A stretch of 64,000 nucleotides of DNA from DASZTV01 sp035548055 (GTDB lineage: Bacteria > Actinomycetota > Actinomycetes > JAFAQI01), in the NCBI GenBank assembly GCA_035548055.1, contig DASZTL010000078.1:16252-80251 (forward strand). Direction: 5' to 3'. Numbering within the stretch: position 1 is the stretch's first letter; every line of letters begins with the position of its first letter. The notes beneath the pieces were generated by a model, which was not told the DNA's origin, did not search any database, and saw only the letters and a list, made by a program, of their open reading frames with translations. The position numbers and the translations under genes were made by a program. Below, one piece after another: positions 58,706 to 64,000 of this stretch.

Positions 58706-59677
58706 ATGGAGATGCGGACGGTCGCCGGCATCGATCTGCTGGAAGCCGAGCGCAACGGCCGGTGCTACGCCTACCCGACGGACTACCCGGACCTGGCGCG
58801 GATCGAGGCTTCGATCCAGCTCTCGGCGCAGCATGACGACGGTGACGTCGAAGGGCTGAAGGTCGACCCGGACCGCTACCCCGCGCAGGACGCCTACTTC
58901 TCCACGGGCGCCGCCAAGGGCGCCGACTTCGTCCAAGGCATGGCCTGCCTCATCGATCCGCGCTTCGAGCCGATGGTCGAGCGCGTGCTCGCCGACGAGG
59001 CGGCGGTTGCATCGTTCCACCGGCTCGGCGAGCACCTGCGCTCCGGTGGCAACGTGATCAACGCGGTGCCGCACGGCCCACTGCTCGACATCGGCCTGCT
59101 GCACGCCACGGCGTACATCGCACTGTCACGGCTTGGCTACGAGCCCAAGATGGGCATCGTCATCAGTCACGGGATCAGCGGGCGCGGCAAACGGTTCGGC
59201 GAGGACCTCGTCTGCCTTGCCGACGCCCTGGACTGGGCGTGCGACAAGGTCTGGTACGTCACGCCGCGCACCAGGAACGTGCGCGAGTCGACGTACGTCG
59301 AGCTGGTGCCGGGCGAACGGATCACTCAGCACAACGCGGTGGTGCGCCTCGACATCGCGAACACGCTCGACCTCGGTGGCTACGTCATCACCGCGGCGCC
59401 GAGCGCGACCAGCAACCGCGTGAAGGGCGGCGTGCATCAGATCGAGCCGCCCACCCTGGGCACGCTCCGCTTGATGTCGCATCCGAAGACGTGGATCGCG
59501 ATCGCCGCCGGGCGGGTCCTGGGCGCGCCGACGCCGAGCTACTCGCTCCTGCCGGACTTCTCGGTCCTCGCCGGAAACGGTGAGCAGCTCATCGACCAGG
59601 GCAAGGCGCTGATCAAGACGATGTGCGCCGAGATGAACCGGATCGACGCGCCCACGAAGTACAAGGTGCGCCGCTAG
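58706..59677 (+). CDS. unrecognised cytoplasmic protein with an HX4D motif
   Basis: A 323-aa protein without signal or membrane segments. NAVPHGPLLDIGLLHA contains HGPLLD (HX4D), the catalytic signature of glycerolipid acyltransferases, and KMGIVISHGISGRGKRFGED follows where a substrate-binding loop would be. A late PPTLGTLRLMSHP and conserved-looking DKVWYVTPRTRN are otherwise unfamiliar. An acyltransferase-like function is a weak inference. The coding bias is strong. Confidence 0.8.
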   Translation: MEMRTVAGIDLLEAERNGRCYAYPTDYPDLARIEASIQLSAQHDDGDVEGLKVDPDRYPAQDAYFSTGAAKGADFVQGMACLIDPRFEPMVERVLADEAAVASFHRLGEHLRSGGNVINAVPHGPLLDIGLLHATAYIALSRLGYEPKMGIVISHGISGRGKRFGEDLVCLADALDWACDKVWYVTPRTRNVRESTYVELVPGERITQHNAVVRLDIANTLDLGGYVITAAPSATSNRVKGGVHQIEPPTLGTLRLMSHPKTWIAIAAGRVLGAPTPSYSLLPDFSVLAGNGEQLIDQGKALIKTMCAEMNRIDAPTKYKVRR

Positions 59678-59788
59678 GTAGTTCGATCCGGCACGGCTGA
59701 GGCTGCCGAGTTCGCGAGGTACGTCCGCATGTGCCATTCGGAGGGCATCCGGCGGGTAGCGATCTTGGCCGGCGGGTATCCCCGAGTT

Positions 59789-59983
59789 ATGCGTAGCGCG
59801 ACTGCTCCGCCGCTCGAACCACCAGCACCGGTGCCGCCGATGCCGGAGCCGATCCCGATGCCACCGGATCCTGGAGGGGACCCGATCCCACCCGGTCCGG
59901 CGCCGGATCCGGCACCGCCCGACCCCAGACCGGATCCGGCGCCACCTCTCCTTCCCAACGCCGTTCCGGACGACGATGAGTGA
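59789..59983 (+). CDS. possible proline-rich small ORF
   Basis: From ATG 59789 the frame encodes 64 residues made mostly of PxP/DP repeats (PMPPDPGGDPIPPG, then PDPAPPDPRPDPAPP) and ends PDDDE. A start at 59729 is also open. There is no ribosome site or recognised domain, and the repeat bias would keep other frames open by chance. The remaining 59678-60064 gap shows nothing further. Confidence 0.25.
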   Translation: MRSATAPPLEPPAPVPPMPEPIPMPPDPGGDPIPPGPAPDPAPPDPRPDPAPPLLPNAVPDDDE

Positions 59984-60064
59984 CCTCGCCGCGGGCGAGG
60001 GCGAGGGCGAGGAACCACGAGTACGGCGCCAGACATCTGGCGCGAAATGCGCGACGATCTTGCG

Positions 60065-61564
60065 ATGCCTCGTCGGACCGCAAACCTACGGACTCTTAAT
60101 CTGCGGGTTCTGACTGCTCTCACTCTGGCGTTCTCCCTTGCGGGAGGCGGCATGGCCACTGCGAGTCCCACCCACGCGTCGAAGGAGCTGAACGCCCAGC
60201 AGCTGATGGCGATCGGCGTCGTACCGGAGGACTGCTACCAGCCGGCCGCCGACCCTGCGCCGTCGGACGCCTCGGGGTGGACCGCGCGCGACGTACAGAA
60301 CGAGATCTGCTCGACGCAACGGCTGCAGGACGAGCTGGCGAACCCGGCGTTCCTGCGGCTGTCGGCGATGGAGGTCGCCGGCTACAACCCGAACCAGATC
60401 TTCGGCGAGCTCAACGACCCGCGGCCGCGCAGCTGGGGGTCGTTGCTCGTCGCGGGCGGCGATCCGTTCCGGGTGCCGACGCGGTGGGAGGCGATGGGCC
60501 GCGGGCAATGGCAGGTGTTCACCTTCATCTCCACCACGGGCGCGAAGCTGCAGGCCGAGCTCTACTCGCCGAACGCGCGACCGGGCCAGCGCTTCCCGAT
60601 CGTGACGTTCACGCCGGGCTTGCAGGAGTCGAAGGAGCAGGCCTGGTGGTACGGACAGGCGCTCGCGGAGGCGGGGTACGTCGTCCTCGTCATCGACCCG
60701 CAGGGGCAGGGCGACTCGGAAGTCACCTCGCACTCGGACGCCAAGTGCAACCCGCTTTGTGACTTCCCGACCGACGACAAGCCCGAGACCCAGGCCGCGA
60801 TCAACTTCGCCCTGTCGACCCCGTCGCATCCGTACCGTCCCGACTCGACCGCGAACGGCAAGCACACGCTGCCGTACAACCCGCTGTGGCGCGAAGTGAT
60901 CCGCAGCGAGCTGGGGATCGCCGGTCACTCACTCGGCGCGACGGCTGTCACCCAGGTCGGGCAGGGCGATCCGCGGGTGAAGGCCGTCATCTCCTACGAC
61001 AACCTCGACCAGACCGTGCAGCCGAACCTGGTGTCGAAGATCCACGCGCCGACGCTCTGGTACGGCACCGACTACACGTTCCCGACGTTCGCGACGCCCC
61101 GGCTGCCCGGCACCCATGTCGTCGCGCAGCAGCATCAGCCGGCGTACGACCAGCTGGTGAAGGCGGGGGTCGACTCGATGGCGATCACGCCGCGGGCGAG
61201 CACGCACTACGAGTGGGACCAGCAGTCGGCGGTCGGGTCGCTGCCGGCCTCGCGGTACGGGCAGGTCACGTCGATCTACTACACGGTGGCTTGGTACGAC
61301 TGGTTCCTCAAGCACGAGCGGTCGGGGCTGCGCCGCCTGACTGCGCGGCACTTCGACGGGTCGGCAGACGTGCACTCGATCGGTGCCGGGACCTACGACT
61401 GGCTCAAGGCGCTGCTGCACCCGACCGATCCCGCCGCCGGCAACGTGCCGTACCGGATCAAGGGCCTGTGCGTGGCGAACACGATGTCCTTCTACTACGC
61501 GTCGGCGTACTGGCTGAGCCACGGCGAGCGGCAGTCGACGAACCTGCGCAACCGCGGCTGCTAG
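60065..61564 (+). CDS. secreted alpha/beta-hydrolase
   Basis: About 499 aa from ATG 60065 (an ATG six codons earlier is possible). A basic N-terminus and hydrophobic LRVLTALTLAFSLAGG form a signal peptide. The catalytic serine lies in GIAGHSLGATA; VVLVIDPQGQGDSE is typical of platelet-activating-factor-acetylhydrolase/dienelactone-hydrolase-like enzymes, and a late SVHSIGAG region or THYEW may supply the histidine. It acts outside the membrane; the substrate is unknown. Confidence 0.88.
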   Translation: MPRRTANLRTLNLRVLTALTLAFSLAGGGMATASPTHASKELNAQQLMAIGVVPEDCYQPAADPAPSDASGWTARDVQNEICSTQRLQDELANPAFLRLSAMEVAGYNPNQIFGELNDPRPRSWGSLLVAGGDPFRVPTRWEAMGRGQWQVFTFISTTGAKLQAELYSPNARPGQRFPIVTFTPGLQESKEQAWWYGQALAEAGYVVLVIDPQGQGDSEVTSHSDAKCNPLCDFPTDDKPETQAAINFALSTPSHPYRPDSTANGKHTLPYNPLWREVIRSELGIAGHSLGATAVTQVGQGDPRVKAVISYDNLDQTVQPNLVSKIHAPTLWYGTDYTFPTFATPRLPGTHVVAQQHQPAYDQLVKAGVDSMAITPRASTHYEWDQQSAVGSLPASRYGQVTSIYYTVAWYDWFLKHERSGLRRLTARHFDGSADVHSIGAGTYDWLKALLHPTDPAAGNVPYRIKGLCVANTMSFYYASAYWLSHGERQSTNLRNRGC

Positions 61565-61592
61565 CCACTCACCGCTCACCTCCCCATTTCCG

Positions 61593-61671
61593 CGCAAAGC
61601 AATGTGGCATTGCATTGGCAATTTCAGGCTGCGCGCCCCAAATCATGGGGGCAATGCCACATTGCTTTGCG
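61593..61671. repeat. long palindromic hairpin repeat, copy 2
   Basis: Arms 61593-61613 and 61651-61671 are perfect reverse complements over 21 bases. The arm contains the self-palindrome GCAATGTGGCATTGC and is related to the arm of the hairpin at 8797-8867. It lies between convergent genes, so it may act as a bidirectional terminator. Confidence 0.85.
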
Positions 61672-61683
61672 GGGGGCAGCTGA

Positions 61684-61971
61684 CTAGGGCGACTTCATCT
61701 TTCGCATCTGGTCCTGGATCTCGGCCTCGGTGAAGGTCTGCGGCCGGAAGGCGTTCACGCCGTTGACCACCAGGAAGATTCCCCAGAAGGCTTCAATCCA
61801 CAGCGGCCAGTAGAAGCCGTCGCGATCGGTGAAGAACCAGATCAACGAGATGAAGGCGTTGGTCAGCAGGTACACGAGCACGTGGGTGCGAAAGCCCCGT
61901 TGCCGGCGCAGCTTGTAGACGGCCTGCTTGCGCAGCTCGTCGTCATCGAAGGTGACTGCGTCGTCCTTCAT
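61684..61971 (-). CDS. 2TM-domain small membrane protein
   Basis: A 95-aa protein with a basic, amphipathic N-terminal helix (RKQAVYKLRRQRGF), two membrane helices (HVLVYLLTNAFISLIWFF and LWIEAFWGIFLVVNGV) and a short acidic tail. This matches the PF13239 2TM family, often linked to sensor or PPOX genes. GGGAGG precedes the ATG. Function unknown. Confidence 0.88.
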   Translation of the reverse strand: MKDDAVTFDDDELRKQAVYKLRRQRGFRTHVLVYLLTNAFISLIWFFTDRDGFYWPLWIEAFWGIFLVVNGVNAFRPQTFTEAEIQDQMRKMKSP

Positions 61972-62013
61972 GGGTACCCTCCCGCGCTTTCCCGAACCGT
62001 ATCGGCGAACGGC

Positions 62014-62538
62014 TCAGAACCGGAAGCGTGTCAGGCCTCCGGGCGCCGCGCCGAGCGTGACGATCGCGGATCGCGCTTCGACGCAATAAACGTTCCACGG
62101 CGCAGGTCCGAGGCCTGGCGCGTTGAACGGCGCAGTGATCCGCTCGCCGCTCGCGTCTGGCTCACACGGCCAGCCTTGGTCTTGCCACGCCTTGACCGCG
62201 CGAGCCACTGTGGCGTGATCCGTCACCTGTACGGCGCTGCCTTCCACGACGATGTCGCCGCCTTGGGCCGACACCGCGACCGTGCACCGCGGGTCACGCG
62301 CAATGTTGCGACCCTTCTTGGTCGCGGCGGCGGTCTGGAAGAAGTAGGCGCCATCGACCCAGACAGCACCGACCGGTGTCACGTGCGGAGTGCCGTCTTC
62401 GTTGATGGTGGTCAGCCACGTGGTGCGACTGTTGTGGTCGTCCGCGGCCGGCGGAGTCTTGGATTCGAGCTTCTCGAGAGCAGTCGGCCACTCCACGACC
62501 GGCAGCCCGTCGGCCACGCCCAGGTTCACGGCTTCCAT
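62014..62538 (-). CDS. PPOX-class (pyridoxamine 5'-phosphate oxidase-like) F420/FMN protein
   Basis: A 174-aa split-barrel protein. TTWLTTINEDGTPHVTPVGAVWVDG and RNIARDPRCTVAVSA are the cofactor-contacting strands of the family, and it is the actinobacterial type often using F420 or FMN. Start at ATG 62538 with GAGGAGG upstream; a longer frame is not supported. Substrate unknown. Confidence 0.88.
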   Translation of the reverse strand: MEAVNLGVADGLPVVEWPTALEKLESKTPPAADDHNSRTTWLTTINEDGTPHVTPVGAVWVDGAYFFQTAAATKKGRNIARDPRCTVAVSAQGGDIVVEGSAVQVTDHATVARAVKAWQDQGWPCEPDASGERITAPFNAPGLGPAPWNVYCVEARSAIVTLGAAPGGLTRFRF

Positions 62539-62772
62539 GACGCCTCCTCTACCTCGGCCCGATGCAACGGGCCAGCTGACCAATGAGACGAGTGCGAGCG
62601 GCCGAACTAATCGCCCGTCGATCACTGAATCGCTCATCAACAGGGCAGCAGATGCGAACGGCTGTCCCCAGTCGCCGCGAGGTCGTCGCGCGCACCGCGT
62701 CGACTCGAGCTTCTGGCCCGATGCGAATCACCACCCGACGAATCCAACTGCTCCTCGAGCGGGACCTTCGCC

Positions 62773-63162
62773 CTAGCGGCCGTCGTCGCTCCAGCGCGAC
62801 CGGCGCTGCTTTGCCATCACCCGGAGGGTTGCTGGAAGGCGGCGCGCAAGTTCGGCTCGATCCCGATGGATGAAGACCCAGCCTTCGGTCGCCTCTGCCG
62901 GCGAGGCAATCTCGATCTCGCCGGCGCGGTTCGGGTGCGCTGGCATTACGACCAGGCCGCTGCGCATGACACGGACTGTTGCGAAAGGCGGTCGACCCGC
63001 GACGAACCAGAGCCCGAGCTCACCAGCACTCTCGGGTTCATCGTCTGCAATGGACATTCGAAGCTCACGCCAGAGGTATGGCGCGATGCGGTGCAGCTCG
63101 GCGACCTCGAGCCCAAGACAGGCCGCCAGGATCGCAACTGGACGTTGTGAAGTGACTCGCAT
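62773..63162 (-). CDS. hypothetical protein (129 aa)
   Basis: No family recognised. VAILAACLGLEVAELHRIAPYLWREL is a likely helix pair, followed by strands WFVAGRPPFATVRVM and GLVVMPAHPNRAGEIEI, and a basic tail KQRRSRWSD. Coding bias is reasonable but start and reality are moderate. The 234-base stretch before it (62539-62772) shows no gene and is lower in GC bias, possibly decayed sequence. Confidence 0.55.
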   Translation of the reverse strand: MRVTSQRPVAILAACLGLEVAELHRIAPYLWRELRMSIADDEPESAGELGLWFVAGRPPFATVRVMRSGLVVMPAHPNRAGEIEIASPAEATEGWVFIHRDRAELARRLPATLRVMAKQRRSRWSDDGR

Positions 63163-63231
63163 GCATCGAGGGTCGAGACGGCGTCCGACACCACCCGCTT
63201 CACAGACGGAGCCCTGTGGACGACTTCCGCT

Positions 63232-64000
63232 CTAGTGGGAGGTGGGGAAGCCGAGGTCCAACGCGCTTGGCGCGGGGTCCGGCCACCGCGAGCTGACGAC
63301 CTTCTGTCGCGTGTAGAAGCGGATGCCCTCCGGGCCGTAGATCGCGGTGTCGCCGAAGATCGACGCCTTCCAGCCCCCGAACGAGTGCCACGCCACCGGC
63401 ACCGGGATCGGCACGTTGATGCCGACCATCCCGACCTCGATCGCGCGCTCGAAGTACCGCGCCGCCCCGCCGTCGCGAGTGAACAGCGCAACGCCGTTCC
63501 CGTACTGGTTGGCGTTCACCAACGCGATCGCCTGCTCGAGCGACTGCACCCGTACGACGGACAGCACCGGCCCGAAGACCTCGTCGTCGTACACCTTCAT
63601 CCCCGGCTCGACGCCGTCGAGCAGCGTGCAGCCGAGGAAGAAGCCGTCACCGTCCAGCGGTGCGGCACTGCCGTCGACCACGACGCGCGCGCCCTCGCCT
63701 GCGGCGCCTTGCACATACGACCGCACGCGATCGCGATGCGCCGCCGTGATGACCGGCCCCATCATCGAGTCCGGCTGGTCGCCCGGCCCGATGACGACAT
63801 CGGCGATCTTCTGCTCGATCGCCTCTACGAGGAAGTCTGCCGCCGGACCGACGGCGACGACCACCGAGATCGCCATGCAGCGCTCGCCGGCCGAGCCGTA
63901 CGCGGCCGACACCGCAGCGTTGGCGGCGTCGTCGATGTTGGCGTCGGGCAGCACCACCATGTGGTTCTTCGCGCCGCCGAGTGCCTGCACCCGCTTGCCG
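63232..64000 (-). CDS. mmsA: methylmalonate-semialdehyde dehydrogenase (partial, C-terminal part)
   Basis: The gene enters from the right edge; about 255 C-terminal residues are visible. ALGGAKNHMVVLPDA and the catalytic GERCMAIS are typical of the CoA-dependent aldehyde dehydrogenases acting on methylmalonate semialdehyde in valine and inositol breakdown. EVFGPVLSV and FGGWKASIFGD follow. Nucleotide choice and N-terminus are outside the window. Confidence 0.88.
   Translation of the reverse strand, partial: GKRVQALGGAKNHMVVLPDANIDDAANAAVSAAYGSAGERCMAISVVVAVGPAADFLVEAIEQKIADVVIGPGDQPDSMMGPVITAAHRDRVRSYVQGAAGEGARVVVDGSAAPLDGDGFFLGCTLLDGVEPGMKVYDDEVFGPVLSVVRVQSLEQAIALVNANQYGNGVALFTRDGGAARYFERAIEVGMVGINVPIPVPVAWHSFGGWKASIFGDTAIYGPEGIRFYTRQKVVSSRWPDPAPSALDLGFPTSH

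Noticed and set aside
62539..62772. Plus-strand frames in the gap after the PPOX gene
   Set aside because: Frames are short, Arg-rich and lack start signals; no gene is supported.
1..64000. CRISPR arrays, prophage genes, transposases, toxin-antitoxin pairs, biosynthetic gene cluster core enzymes
   Set aside because: None found on reading both strands; apart from the hairpin family and tandem repeats there is no sign of mobile DNA.

Overview
This is chromosomal DNA from a high-GC actinobacterium (class Actinomycetes). The evidence is strong GC bias in third codon positions, a WhiB-family regulator, a mycothiol-type maleylpyruvate isomerase-fold protein, an Rpf-type transglycosylase under a c-di-AMP riboswitch, an RsiG-like c-di-GMP anti-sigma factor, a SirA-type sulfite reductase, and the order dnaX-ybaB-recR ... 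lysC-asd. The genus cannot be fixed from sequence alone. No rRNA operon, CRISPR array, intact insertion sequence or prophage was seen, so most of the window looks like stable core chromosome.

Layout. 1-2.3 kb: NUDIX (partial), TlpA-like lipoprotein and nth on the minus strand, then an RsiG-like gene. 2.3-8.8 kb: a Crp-family regulator facing a run of minus-strand genes (DUF4177, RidA, NUDIX, MBL, and a 1167-aa cyclase/ATPase/TPR regulator). 8.9-14.4 kb: WhiB, two ArsA-like ATPases, a PonA2-type penicillin-binding protein and YqeY, a cluster shared with mycobacteria and streptomycetes. 14.4-21 kb: phosphoesterase, tRNA-Pro, an SDR pair (one with a dead active site), an LLM-type oxidoreductase, a SpoIIE phosphatase and a saccharopine-dehydrogenase-like protein. 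21-26.3 kb: asd, lysC, recR, ybaB, dnaX and the SRP RNA. 26.4-30.7 kb: tRNA-Ser(GGA), c-di-AMP riboswitch plus rpf, a CPBP protease, and a small arsenic locus (aquaporin, arsR, cadI/arsI). 30.7-35 kb: patatin, a Cys-rich HTH regulator plus lipoprotein, tRNA-Ser(CGA), tadA and two tandem TadA-associated paralogues.

35.1-38.6 kb: sulfite/sulfate assimilation (small zinc-ribbon gene and sirA on one strand; a 26-aa cysteine leader peptide, cysH and a sirohydrochlorin chelatase on the other). 38.6-41.4 kb: divergent marR and MMPL transporter. 41.4-48.6 kb: VOC protein, secreted protein, MBL plus ceramidase, then an ECF sigma factor with a membrane partner and a secreted Ig-like protein. 48.7-56.4 kb: assorted enzymes, small proteins and an MFS exporter, a HATPase anti-sigma-like protein, a chagasin-like inhibitor and a PfkB kinase. 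56.4-64 kb: quinone oxidoreductase, CAP-like secreted protein, an unrecognised HX4D protein, a secreted alpha/beta hydrolase, small proteins, and the 3' part of a methylmalonate-semialdehyde dehydrogenase.

The observations most worth following up are: (i) a two-copy family of long palindromic hairpins 53 kb apart; (ii) an RsiG homologue with one perfect and one decayed c-di-GMP motif; (iii) the Cys-rich HTH regulator and neighbouring lipoprotein linked by TTTAGA/TCTAAA boxes; (iv) a leaderless cysteine attenuator peptide; (v) an internal Shine-Dalgarno and GTG giving a separate aspartokinase beta subunit; (vi) about 14 start codons placed 5-7 nt after a TANNNT box, which predicts many leaderless mRNAs.
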